The translations under genes were made by a program, and so were the position numbers. A stretch of 64,000 nt of DNA, taken from DALYDD01 sp031973395. Lineage in GTDB: Bacteria; Patescibacteriota; Minisyncoccia; Phycocordibacterales; CAIZLB01. The DNA lies in the NCBI GenBank assembly GCA_031973395.1, contig DALYDD010000002.1:1-64000 (forward strand), given 5' to 3'. This document shows positions 33,659 to 43,385 of the stretch, one piece after another; within the stretch, counting starts at the first letter, position 1, and each line of letters starts with the position of its first letter. The notes under the pieces were generated by a model. The model was given only the letters and a program-made list of their open reading frames with translations, did not search any database and was not told the DNA's origin.

Positions 33659-35633
33659 TTATGGCTTGCTATTAAGACGAGCGTTGAAATGACTTTGCCT
33701 TTTGGTACCGAGGCCTGATAACTTGAGAGATATTTCTTGACACTTGGTGATTATTTCGTCTGATTTTACCTTATCTTGGCCCTTTTCTGCAAGCTGTAAT
33801 TCGGACATTAATTGGCCAAGGGTATTCTTGAGTGATCGTTCCTCGAGCTCCAAAAGCAGCTCCTCGAGGTTGTGTTCCAAGCGGGCCATGTCCCCTTTTT
33901 CAATCTTACCGAAGAGCATCTCCGCTTCAAACAATAATTCCTCACTTTCATGCTCTTTGAGGTTTACAAGGATTTGCTGGTCCTCTGGAGAGAGTACCTC
34001 TTTGATGCGAGCCCAGCTTTGATCTACTTTATCCTGGCTCAAACCCCCTTCTTTTACCCCACTTTCCATATAGGTCAAAAGAGCGATGGACCGGCGTAAT
34101 GCTATATCAACCGACTTTGAGGACGAGCGGCGTGAGGAAATATTACCAGATTCTATCAATGGGTCCATATCGCCCTGGCCACCCTGATTGCCCTGGACCA
34201 CCCCTTCCCCGGTATTGGCAGCAGAGGCATACCGATCCTTACCCTCATGTATACGCGCACTTTGGTTNNNNNNNNNNATCTTGACCTGTAAGCGAAATAA
34301 TATCTAAAAATAAATCTTCAATTTCTTTTTCCACTTCTTCTGCAATAGCTTTTTCTGGAATCTTGGATTTAAGGGAAACGAGCGAAATGAGTTCAGCACG
34401 ACGAATGGCACTCGGTGTCAAAGCGATATCTGTCACCAATTCTTTTTCAATAGCCTTTGAAAGATCATGTTGATTTTTATGCTTGGCGAGAAGAATGGCG
34501 AGATAATACTCAATGACATGCGTCGAATGCTTGAGCGCATTAATAAATGCATTTTTATCTTTTTGGATAAGAGATGCAGGGTCCTCTCCGGCCGGCAACG
34601 AGGCAACTTTTACATCAAAACCAGCTTCGATAGCCAATCGTTCTCCGCGGCGAGTAGCACCATAACCGGCATTATCAGAATCGTACATGAAAATGATATT
34701 GCGAGTCATGCGTGATATTTTCGCTAAATGTTCTTTGGTCAAAGAAGTTCCAGACGTCGCGACAGCATTAGTTACCCCAGCTTGGTGCGTCATCAATAAA
34801 TCCATTTGACCCTCTACAAGCACTGCATAGCCACGCTCGCGCATCGATTGCTTTGCGCGATCAAAGCCATAGAGAGCCTCGCTCTTATTAAAGAGCTTCA
34901 TGTCAGGACTATTGAGATATTTCGCTTGTGCAGACAGGTCGGACGAGTCACCCTCTTTTCCATAAATTCTGCCAGAAAATGCGATAACACGACCGGAAGA
35001 ATCAAATAACGGGAACATGATGCGCGAACGGAATCGGTCATAGATTTTTTCGCGACCACCTTGTCTGCCCTCGCTCGCACCAGAATCACCACGCTTGATA
35101 AGCCCGGTATCGATGAGTTCTTGCTCATCAATCGCTTTGCCATCGACTTTTTGGCCAAGCATATATTCCATAAGCATTCGCCATTCGTCTGGAGCAAAAC
35201 CAATTCTCCACGCTGAAATACTTTCATCATTTAGACCGCGTGAATGTAAATATTCACGATGAATCTCACTCAGTTTTTTCTGAAAGAAATCCGTAGCGAG
35301 ATCAAGAATTTTATATTGCCGTTCTAATTTATGGTGACTTTCTGTTTTGAATTGATCGAGCTCAACATTGGCACGTTCTGCGAGGATCTTCAAGGCGCCG
35401 AGAAAATCTATTTTTTCATATTCTTGAACGAAAGAGAAAATATCACCTTTTACCCCACAACCAAAACAATAGTAACTGCCACGCGCCGGAGAGACGAAAA
35501 AGGAAGGTGTCTTTTCATTATGAAAAGGGCACTTCGCTTTTAGGTTTGCACCCGCGTTCTCAAGCTTGATATATGAACCGACCACATCGACGATGCTTAA
35601 GCGATCTTTGATAAGTTCAGCGGCACCTGCCAT
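33659..35633 (-). CDS. dnaG: DNA primase, interrupted by a scaffold gap
   Basis: About 650 residues in two pieces. The N-terminal piece has the CHC2 zinc finger (CPFHNEKTPSFFVSPARGSY then CFGC) and the TOPRIM core (LVEGQMDLLMTHQAGV, FMYDSDNAGYGATRRGERLA). Ten N at 34268-34277 interrupt it, and the next piece continues in another frame without stops from the gap to 33659, with a helical C-terminal domain (ALRRSIALLTYMESG, LEHNLEELLLELEERSLKN) of the type that binds DnaB helicase. The frame change shows that the gap is not truly 10 bases. It makes RNA primers at the fork and forms an rpoC-dnaG-rpoD run on the minus strand. Confidence 0.92.
34268..34277. other. Assembly gap (10 N) inside dnaG
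   Basis: Ten N characters; the coding frame differs on the two sides, so the true length is unknown. Confidence 0.98.
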
Positions 35634-35718
35634 ATATTGATGGATGATTTAATGTTTCTCCAATAAATCCGTCCCTGAGTATGCGAAATCGACTTCGCAG
35701 TATCCGTGCAATTCCAAA

Positions 35719-38700
35719 CTACATTCCCATATCGTCTTCGAGCACAACCTGGTCTTGGAGATTCTGAATCATCAAATTCTTTGGACTACCTTTGAATCCT
35801 GTACCTGCTGGGATCAAGCGGCCAATGATGACGTTTTCCATGATTCCATAGAGTGGGTCAGTTTGAGCCTTTAGAGAGGCAGAGATGAGCATTCGATTTG
35901 TGTGCTGGAATGAAGCAGCTGAGAGAACTGATCGGCGCGCAAGAGAGGCCTCTGTGATACCCATAACGACAGACTCACCCTTTCCTTCGATTCCTGTTTT
36001 GCCTCGAACTTTACGGTTTTCCATTTCAAGTTCAACTGATTCAACTTGATCTCCGACAGCAAATGTAGTTTCTCCTGCTTCCTTGATCTTAACTCGAGAG
36101 AACATCTGTCGAACGATAACTTCAATATGCTTTCGAGACAAGTTATCACCCTGGAGCTCGTAAATTTTCTTTGCTTCACCGATGATATATTCCTGTGCAA
36201 TTGTTTTGCCTCCATACTTATAGAGTTCGTCAATATCAGCATGACCATCTGTGAGGATGTCCCCCTTTGAAACATGCTGATTTGCTTTGACCATTGGAAT
36301 TCGAGGATAGTGGAATGTGTATTCATTTTCAGTTCCACCTTTCTTTCCTTTGATAGCAACATCAGGGATGACTTTGATGATTCGATCCTTACCAATTTCT
36401 TTTACTTCAGAGACAACGCCATCAAATTTCGCAACAACAGCTGGATGTTTTGGTGCACGCATTTCAAAGAGTTCTTCGATTCGAGGAAGACCAGCGGTAA
36501 TGTCTCCACCGACAACGGCCACACCTCCGGCATGGAAGGTTCGCATCGTAAGCTGAGTACCTGGTTCACCAATGGCCTGAGCAGCTACAGTTCCAACCGC
36601 TTCACCAAGATCAATCATTTTTCCTTTGGCAAGATCGAGACCATAACATTTTGTACAAATACCAAGATCTGTTTTACATGTGAGAGGAGATCGTACAAAG
36701 AGTTCTGCAACACCTTCGTTTTCAAGGAGTTTTGCATCTTCTTTTGTCAAAAGATGACCTCGCTTGAACATCACCCCGCCCTTATGCTCCAAATCCTTTG
36801 AAAGAATTCGGCCGGCAGCAGATTTTACATAAGACTGAACAATTCCTGATCGAGTTTTATGGGTGATTGAAATACCTTCTTTTGTTCCACAATCATCCTC
36901 GGTGATCATAACGTCCTGTGCGACCACGAAGAGACGTCGAGTAAGATATCCGGCTCGCGCTGTGTTCAAGGCTGTATCCGTCATACCTTTTCGTACACCG
37001 TGAGTAGTAATGAAGTATTCGATCGGAGTCAAACCTTCTTTATAACAAGATGTAATCGGAAGTTCGATAGTCTCACCTTGCGCGTTCTGAATCATACCTT
37101 TCATACCCACCATCTGTGTAAGCTGAGCCATACTACCTCGGGCACCAGAGATTACCATATCGAATACCGGACTTGTGACACTAAGCTGTTTGGCGACAAA
37201 GCCTTCTACTTCAGCCTTGGCGTCTTGCCAGATACCAATAACTTTTCGAGTCTTTTCATCTTCTGCAAGCAAGCCTTCATTGTAGCTTTCCATTACTGCA
37301 GCGCTTTTCTTTTCAGCAGCTTCAACGATTCCATCTTTTTCTTCAGGAATAACAATGTCATCGATACTCCATGTGATACCAGACTTTGTAACATATTTGA
37401 AACCAAAATCTTTGATTCTGTCGATCAAATCTGGAATGCCGTTGATACCATGTGTATTTATGATTTCATCTACGATCGCACTCATAAGAGGCTTATGTAC
37501 TTCTTTGTTTACGAAAGCATAATCTTCTGGAAGCAAATTATTAAAGAGGATTCGTCCAACAGTCGTTGTAAATACAAGTCCTCCAAACTCTTTATACTTT
37601 GGTGTTTCTGGAGCAAGAACCTTGATCTCTGCACGGAATGAAATGGCATCGAAGTTCAGGGCCTGAATCGCTTCATCAGGAGACGAGAAGGCTTTTCCTT
37701 CACCCTTTTCTCCAGGAACAATCTTTGTCATCCAATATGTACCCAAAACGATGTCGAGCATCTTGTTAGTAACAGTTGGCTCACCTGAACCCGGCTTCAA
37801 GATATTTTTACTTGATTCCATGATTTCTCGTGCTTCCATCTGAGCTTCTTCTGACAAAGGAACGTGAACGGCCATTGTGTCACCGTCGAAGTCGGCGTTA
37901 TACGGAGAACATACGAGTGGGTGTACCTGGATCGCATTACCTTCAGTCAATACTGGCTTGAAAGCCTGGATTGAAAGTCGGTGCAATGTTGGCGCACGGT
38001 TCAAGAGTACGTATTTATTCTCGATTACTTGTTCGAGAATTGCCCATACTTCTGGAATACCATCATCAATAAGACGTGACGCACCTCGAATATTGAATGC
38101 CATTTCTCTTTTCAATAGTTCTGAAATAACAAATGGTCGGAAAAGTTCGAGTGCCATATGTTTTGGCAAACCACATTGATTCAATTTAAGTTCGGGGCCT
38201 ACTACGATTACAGATCGTCCAGAGTAATCTACACGCTTACCGAGCAAGTTCTGTCGGAACAAGCCTCGCTTACCTTTGAGGTTATCAGCGATAGATTTAA
38301 GAGGTCGTCGCTGAGCAGCACCAAGACCGGCGTATACAGTTGAACCATGTCGAATAGAGTTATCGATCAAAGCATCAACAGCTTCCTGCAAGATTCGCTT
38401 TTCGTTTCGAAGAATAACGTCTGGAGCATTGATTTCTCTGAGCTTTCGAAGACGATTGTTTCGGTTGATTACACGTCGGTATAAATCGTTTACATCAGAA
38501 GTCGCATGTCGTCCGCCTTCGAGTGCAACCATAGGCCGTAGACCTGCTGGAATAACAGGAAGCGCAGTAATGAACATCCATTCAGGACGAACATTTGCAT
38601 TCGCAATTGATTTAATAACACTAATTCGTCGGAGCAACTTATCTCGCTCTGCAGCACTTGACTTATCAACTGTTGCTTCGAGTTCTGTAAGAAGTTTTTT

Positions 38701-39399
38701 GACGTCTAATGTTTTGAAAATATTGAATACTGCCTCAGCACCAATGCCGGCTTCGAAAGCAGAACCATATTTAAGTGAGAATCGGTGGTATGTTACTTCA
38801 TCGAGAACTTTTCCAACCTGGATGCTTTCAATATCTGTTTTCGCACCCATCAAAAGTTCAGTCAAAGCTTCTTTTGTTTTTTCATCCTGAAGTGTCTTAA
38901 CTTTATTTTTGAATTCACCATCGAGCTCTCGGAGTAACCGAGTTGTTTCCTCTGTATTTACTTTTGTAACCAAATAACCAGCGAAGTAGATAACTTTTTC
39001 TACTTCTCCTGCATTCATACCGAGAATCTGAGCAACACGTGAAGGAAGCGTTCGAAGATACCAGATATGCGTAACCGGTACGCATAGTTCGATATGCCCC
39101 ATTCGCTCTCGTCGAACGATTGATCGAGTGAGCTCTACTCCACATTTTTCACAAACAATTCCCTTGTATCGGATACCTTTGTATTTACCGCAATAACATT
39201 CGAAGTCTTTTTCAGGTCCGAAGATTTTTTCATCAAAGAGACCATTCTTTTCACTTCGCTGCGTACGATAGTTCATCGTTTCTGGCTTTGTGACCTCGCC
39301 ATGAGACCATTCGCGAATTCGCTCTGGTGATGCGAGTTTGAGCACAACTGAATCGAAGGCATCGACTGTTCTTTCTTTAATTTTTAGATTGGGTTTCAT
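35719..39399 (-). CDS. rpoC: DNA-directed RNA polymerase subunit beta'
   Basis: 1226 residues. N-terminal zinc site CYCGKYK...CEKCGVELTR, clamp region EKNGLFDEKIFGPEKDFECY, the catalytic metal loop PYNADFDGDTMAVHVPLS with its three Asp, the trigger-loop/bridge region GMTDTALNTARAGYLTRRL, the second zinc site CKTDLGICTKCYG, and AIGEPGTQLTMRTFHAGG near the end. No large lineage-specific insertion is apparent. It follows rpoB after 117 bases that hold a nine-base palindrome, and precedes dnaG by 85 bases. Confidence 0.98.
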   Translation of the reverse strand: MKPNLKIKERTVDAFDSVVLKLASPERIREWSHGEVTKPETMNYRTQRSEKNGLFDEKIFGPEKDFECYCGKYKGIRYKGIVCEKCGVELTRSIVRRERMGHIELCVPVTHIWYLRTLPSRVAQILGMNAGEVEKVIYFAGYLVTKVNTEETTRLLRELDGEFKNKVKTLQDEKTKEALTELLMGAKTDIESIQVGKVLDEVTYHRFSLKYGSAFEAGIGAEAVFNIFKTLDVKKLLTELEATVDKSSAAERDKLLRRISVIKSIANANVRPEWMFITALPVIPAGLRPMVALEGGRHATSDVNDLYRRVINRNNRLRKLREINAPDVILRNEKRILQEAVDALIDNSIRHGSTVYAGLGAAQRRPLKSIADNLKGKRGLFRQNLLGKRVDYSGRSVIVVGPELKLNQCGLPKHMALELFRPFVISELLKREMAFNIRGASRLIDDGIPEVWAILEQVIENKYVLLNRAPTLHRLSIQAFKPVLTEGNAIQVHPLVCSPYNADFDGDTMAVHVPLSEEAQMEAREIMESSKNILKPGSGEPTVTNKMLDIVLGTYWMTKIVPGEKGEGKAFSSPDEAIQALNFDAISFRAEIKVLAPETPKYKEFGGLVFTTTVGRILFNNLLPEDYAFVNKEVHKPLMSAIVDEIINTHGINGIPDLIDRIKDFGFKYVTKSGITWSIDDIVIPEEKDGIVEAAEKKSAAVMESYNEGLLAEDEKTRKVIGIWQDAKAEVEGFVAKQLSVTSPVFDMVISGARGSMAQLTQMVGMKGMIQNAQGETIELPITSCYKEGLTPIEYFITTHGVRKGMTDTALNTARAGYLTRRLFVVAQDVMITEDDCGTKEGISITHKTRSGIVQSYVKSAAGRILSKDLEHKGGVMFKRGHLLTKEDAKLLENEGVAELFVRSPLTCKTDLGICTKCYGLDLAKGKMIDLGEAVGTVAAQAIGEPGTQLTMRTFHAGGVAVVGGDITAGLPRIEELFEMRAPKHPAVVAKFDGVVSEVKEIGKDRIIKVIPDVAIKGKKGGTENEYTFHYPRIPMVKANQHVSKGDILTDGHADIDELYKYGGKTIAQEYIIGEAKKIYELQGDNLSRKHIEVIVRQMFSRVKIKEAGETTFAVGDQVESVELEMENRKVRGKTGIEGKGESVVMGITEASLARRSVLSAASFQHTNRMLISASLKAQTDPLYGIMENVIIGRLIPAGTGFKGSPKNLMIQNLQDQVVLEDDMGM

Positions 39400-39472
39400 A
39401 ATTTTGTTGTTTTGTTTAAGAAGTTTTGCTTAAGGAGTTTGGTGATGGTTGGAGTTTTTTCTCTGTTCATCT

Positions 39473-39492
39473 TTTAAGCCCAAGGGCTTAAA
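39473..39492. repeat. Perfect palindrome between rpoB and rpoC
   Basis: TTTAAGCCC-AA-GGGCTTAAA, nine bases each side of a two-base centre, 24 bases beyond the rpoB stop codon. In RNA it folds as a compact hairpin and may be a processing or pausing site; no T run follows. Confidence 0.6.
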
Positions 39493-39516
39493 TCATGCTG
39501 CCACCACAGCTCTCTT

Positions 39517-42500
39517 TTACGACACATCTTCTTCGATTAGTTCTCCAACTCGACCTTCTTGATGGAGTTCAACATCTATACCGAGTCCTCGTAAATTCGC
39601 AAGCAATACATTAAATGACGCTGGTGTATTTGGTTCGAGGAGCTTCTGGCCCTTTACAATTGAATCGAATGCCTGTGATCGGCCGACAATATCGTCGGAC
39701 TTAACTGTAAGCATTTCACGGAGCATATGAGCGGCACCATATCCGGCGAGCGCCCACACTTCCATTTCTCCGAATCGCTGACCTCCGGCCTGAGCTTTAC
39801 CTCCAAGCGGCTGTTGCGTGATGAGAGAGTATGGACCAATTGAACGCATGTGAATTTTATCTTCAACCATATGGTGAAGTTTCAACATGTACATATACCC
39901 AACGGCAATATCCTGTGCGTATTGTTCACCAGTTCGTCCGTCGAACAATTTCATTTTTCCATTTTCTGGAAGACCCTGTGCGACAAGTTCTTTTCTAATT
40001 TCATCTACACTAGCACCCATAAACGGCGGTACCACTGCTTGGAAATTACCCTTTGCCGCAGCAAGACCGAGGTGGAGTTCCATAATCTGTCCGAGGTTCA
40101 TACGAGACGGTACACCAAGTGGTGTAAGAATCATATCAACTGGAGTTCCATCAGCCATAAATGGCATATCTTCAACTGGAAGAACTCGTGAGATAACACC
40201 CTTGTTTCCGTGTCGTCCCGCAAGCTTATCTCCCACCGTAACATTTCGAAGCAATGCAACCTCGATGTGGATTCGCTTGATGATTCCAGATTCGAGTTTA
40301 TCTCCCCTTTCTCGTGAAAATACTTTGACACCAATAACTCGTCCACGCTTTCCGTTTTCAAGTCGCTTTGATGAATCTTTTACGTCTCGAGATTTCTCTC
40401 CGAAGATTGACCTTAGCAATCGTTCTTCTGGAGTAAGCTGTGTTTCTGATTTTGGAGTAATTTTACCTACCAAGATATCACCAGGTCGAACTTCTGCGCC
40501 GACTCGTACAATACCGTCAACGTCGAGATTTTTGAGTCGTCCTTCACCTACGTTTGGAATATCATGAGTCGTGACTTCGGGACCAAGCTTTGTATCTCGA
40601 ACATTAATTTCGAATTCTTCGAGGTGAATGGTTGTAAACTTTGATTCTCGAACCAATCTCTCTGAAATAATGATGGCATCTTCATAGTTTGCACCTGACC
40701 AAGTCATGAATGCAATCAAAACGTTTTGACCGAGGGCGATCTGGCCATTTTCCGTTGTTGAACAATCCGCCAAGATATCACCTCTTTTTACTTTCTGTCC
40801 CAATGAGACCGAAGGTCGCTGATGGAGAACAGTAAACTGGTTACTCTTCTTGAATGTAGCGAGCTTAAATTCATGGTCTTTCTTTCCACCTTTCAAAATA
40901 ATTTTATTTGCATCAACATAAGTCACTGTTCCTTCTTCTGGAGCAATAACTACGCGACCAACATCAAGTGCAGCTTTTTCTTCAATACCCGTTGCTACAA
41001 ATGGAGCTTCCGGCAACACACAAGGAGTTGCCTGCTTTTGCATGTTTGAACCCATGAGCGCTCGGTTACCGTCATCGTGATCTACAAAAGGAATCATCGA
41101 AGTTGAAACTGAGAACGCTTGTTCTGTGGCGACGTCCATGAGGTCAACATCGTCAGCTTTTACCAATGCCGGCTTTCCTTTGAGTCGAACCTCGATAGTG
41201 GTATCAGTGATTTTTCCATTTGCATCAACAGAGGTCGCTGCATGCGCAATCTTGAAACCTTCTTCTTCCAATGCATTCAAATACACAATTTCACTTGTGA
41301 TTTTTCCATTCTTAACTTTTGCATACGGAGTTTCGATCATTCCAAAATGATTGACTCGTGCATATGTTGCAAGCTGGAGTACGAGACCGATGTTTTGACC
41401 TTCTGGTGTATGGATCGGACAAATTCGTCCGTAATGAGAAGGGTGTACGTCTCGAACTTCGATACCCGCTCGCTCTCGTGTAAGACCACCGGGACCAAGG
41501 GCTGAAATACGTCGCAAGTGTTCAAGTTCAGAGAGAACGTTTTCCTGACTCATGAACTGTGACAATTGGTTTGTGGTAAAGAATTCTTTGATTCGAGCCT
41601 GGAGAGGTCGAGGAGAAATGAAGTTAACCGGCAAAGTCGCATCAGTATCGATAGTAGACATTCGGTTCTGAATGTTTCGCTTGATCTGAGTCATACCGAT
41701 TCGAATTTTCTGCTGGAGCATTTCACCTACGAATCGCACACGTCGAGAACCAAGGTGATCGATATCATCGATCTGTGCATGCGGATTATGGTTAAGCTCA
41801 ATCATATGAGAAATAGAAGTGACTAAGTCATCAAGTGTGAGTGACATTTGCTTCAAATCTTTCTCACCCATTGGCTTGTCGAATCGCAAATTGAATCGAT
41901 GTCGTCCGACTGGAGACAATTCATATCGCTCAACGCTAAAAAGCGAAGAAATGTGTTCCTTCGCGTTCTCAGGAGTGGCCAAATCACCATCTCGGAGTTT
42001 TCGATAGACTTCTACGAATGCCTCATCGGCAGTTTTCGCATGGTCTTTAGCAAAAGAAGCCTCTAGATGAGGTTTTGCATATCGGCTCTCTTTGAATAGA
42101 TCATATATTTCTGTATCAGTCTCCGCACCAAACATACGAAGAAGTGATGTCACTGGGAATTTTCGCTTTCGATCGATTTTTACAAACATCGCTCCGTCAG
42201 CCTCTGTTTCAATTTCGATCCACGCACCTCGGGCAGGAATTATTTTTGCGCCGTAGTAATTCTTGCCTTTAATTTCTGAAGCTGTAAAGAAAACACCATA
42301 TGATCGTGCAAGCTGTGGCACAATCAATCGCTCGATACCGTTGATGATGAATGTTCCGTGTTCAGTCATCATTGGGAAATCGGCCATAAACACTTCCTGC
42401 TCTTTTTCTGTACCGAGAATCTTGTTCTTTACTTTGACCATCACCTTGAGGGGTGCTTCGAAGTTGATTTTATTCTCTTTCGCATAAAATTCGTCGTTCT

Positions 42501-42699
42501 TTGGCTTTTGCAATTCGAAACCTGTGAAATCAAGTTCGAATTTTTTGCCCGTGAAGTCTTGGATTGAAGAAAATTCACCGAATACTTCACCTAGACCCTT
42601 GTCGAGTAACCATTTATAAGACTGCAACTGACCTTCTACCAAGTTTGGAAGAACCGAAAGTGGCTCTTTAAACTTTGAGAAATATTTCTTTTGGCGCAT
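39517..42699 (-). CDS. rpoB: DNA-directed RNA polymerase subunit beta
   Basis: 1060 residues, compact (no large insertions). Motifs: LPNLVEGQLQSYKWLLDKG at the start, the fork loop and rifampicin region LSQFMSQENVLSELEHLRR followed by ISALGPGGLTRERAG, ALMGSNMQKQATP, the switch/active-site Lys regions GQNVLIAFMTWSGANYEDAI and GDKLAGRHGNKGVISRVLP, and the C-terminal anchor GGQRFGEMEVWALAGYGAAH. The rifampicin pocket is atypical: the position of E. coli Asp516 is Ser and Pro520 is Val, while His526, Arg529 and Ser531 are kept. Transcription comes from an unusually long upstream region. Confidence 0.98.
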   Translation of the reverse strand: MRQKKYFSKFKEPLSVLPNLVEGQLQSYKWLLDKGLGEVFGEFSSIQDFTGKKFELDFTGFELQKPKNDEFYAKENKINFEAPLKVMVKVKNKILGTEKEQEVFMADFPMMTEHGTFIINGIERLIVPQLARSYGVFFTASEIKGKNYYGAKIIPARGAWIEIETEADGAMFVKIDRKRKFPVTSLLRMFGAETDTEIYDLFKESRYAKPHLEASFAKDHAKTADEAFVEVYRKLRDGDLATPENAKEHISSLFSVERYELSPVGRHRFNLRFDKPMGEKDLKQMSLTLDDLVTSISHMIELNHNPHAQIDDIDHLGSRRVRFVGEMLQQKIRIGMTQIKRNIQNRMSTIDTDATLPVNFISPRPLQARIKEFFTTNQLSQFMSQENVLSELEHLRRISALGPGGLTRERAGIEVRDVHPSHYGRICPIHTPEGQNIGLVLQLATYARVNHFGMIETPYAKVKNGKITSEIVYLNALEEEGFKIAHAATSVDANGKITDTTIEVRLKGKPALVKADDVDLMDVATEQAFSVSTSMIPFVDHDDGNRALMGSNMQKQATPCVLPEAPFVATGIEEKAALDVGRVVIAPEEGTVTYVDANKIILKGGKKDHEFKLATFKKSNQFTVLHQRPSVSLGQKVKRGDILADCSTTENGQIALGQNVLIAFMTWSGANYEDAIIISERLVRESKFTTIHLEEFEINVRDTKLGPEVTTHDIPNVGEGRLKNLDVDGIVRVGAEVRPGDILVGKITPKSETQLTPEERLLRSIFGEKSRDVKDSSKRLENGKRGRVIGVKVFSRERGDKLESGIIKRIHIEVALLRNVTVGDKLAGRHGNKGVISRVLPVEDMPFMADGTPVDMILTPLGVPSRMNLGQIMELHLGLAAAKGNFQAVVPPFMGASVDEIRKELVAQGLPENGKMKLFDGRTGEQYAQDIAVGYMYMLKLHHMVEDKIHMRSIGPYSLITQQPLGGKAQAGGQRFGEMEVWALAGYGAAHMLREMLTVKSDDIVGRSQAFDSIVKGQKLLEPNTPASFNVLLANLRGLGIDVELHQEGRVGELIEEDVS

Positions 42700-42793
42700 T
42701 TGGAAAATATTTTTAATGTATCCAAATCTATCTCCGGCCTACTGCATATTTGGTTGCCATATTGGCTGCAGTTTTTATCAAAATCCTCGGGAC

Positions 42794-42822
42794 AAAAAAC
42801 AAGACACTCTTTGAGGCGTCTT
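42794..42822 (-). terminator. Minus-strand terminator or attenuator upstream of rpoB
   Basis: Seven-pair stem (42801-42807 with 42816-42822, one wobble) followed on the minus strand by TGTTTTTTG. It sits 95 bases before the rpoB start, so a transcript starting further upstream would have to read through it. Confidence 0.55.
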
Positions 42823-42848
42823 ATTGATTTTGTGGTAGGAGTTTAAAA

Positions 42849-42923
42849 ATGGCCGAAAATAAGTTTGAATTAAAACTTAATAAATTGGAAAACGGGTTTT
42901 CGAGCGAAGAGCCGGCCGGATAA
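42849..42923 (+). CDS. Possible 24-residue peptide with Shine-Dalgarno
   Basis: MAENKFELKLNKLENGFSSE plus four residues, preceded by AGGAG seven bases before the ATG. Codons after the stop stay open in another frame for about 50 codons (ending near 43087), so it could also be a frameshifted remnant. The rest of 42700-43142 shows no gene I can support; a 68-codon minus-strand frame there was rejected. Confidence 0.25.
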   Translation: MAENKFELKLNKLENGFSSEEPAG

Positions 42924-43142
42924 CTCAATCGTCTTACGCAGGACCTTATTGTTGCACGTCTGCCCAGGGGTCGTCAAGGGGTACTTTAAGGCTCGAGACC
43001 TGTCAATCTTTTTATTAACAGATGGGGATATGTATCCTGGACAAGGACAAAAAGCTTGCTTCGGACTAAATGACATAACAGAGTAAAACTTGCAGTGGCC
43101 AAGGTTTTGTAATTTAATGAGGCCTGAACAAAAGTTCGCCTT

Positions 43143-43322
43143 ATGCCACCAAAACCACCCGACAGAGCCCGCTTCTCCGTTGTGCGAATTTGGATTGAAA
43201 AAGGTCGGTTACGACCAAGTCCTAAAACACTTCGTGAACTTAAGAGGATGCACGAGACTCGCTCTCACACCGAAAATCTCCGAGACGATGAAAGGCGTCT
43301 GTCTCGCAGAGGCAAGCTATGA
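43143..43322 (+). CDS. 59-residue basic hypothetical protein
   Basis: A short frame starting MPPKPPDRARFSVVRIWIEK and ending RRLSRRGKL, very Arg/Lys-rich with helical potential in the middle (TLRELKRMHETRSHTENLRD). It is GC-rich relative to its neighbours and ends 18 bases before a strong plus-strand terminator, which argues that this strand is transcribed. The overlapping frame at 43090-43398 would read through the terminator and is less likely. The charge suits nucleic-acid binding; no family is recognised. Confidence 0.5.
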   Translation: MPPKPPDRARFSVVRIWIEKGRLRPSPKTLRELKRMHETRSHTENLRDDERRLSRRGKL

Positions 43323-43340
43323 GTCCGCCAAAAGCAAGAG

Positions 43341-43380
43341 CTGTCAGCCGCAATTCCCCGCGGTTGGCAGTTTTCTTTTA
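43341..43380 (+). terminator. Intrinsic terminator downstream of the 43143 gene
   Basis: Eleven-pair stem (43341-43351 with 43360-43370, two wobbles), eight-base loop, then TTTTCTTTTA. It ends six bases before the stop codon of the convergent trmD gene. Confidence 0.85.
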
Positions 43381-43385
43381 CTTTA

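Noticed and set aside
34099..34201. Start at GTG 34201 for a separate 180-residue protein
   Set aside because: The frame is open back to the N gap and matches the C-terminal helical domain of DnaG, so it is the end of dnaG.
42870..43076. 68-codon minus-strand frame upstream of rpoB
   Set aside because: No start signal and doubtful composition; kept only as part of an unexplained region.
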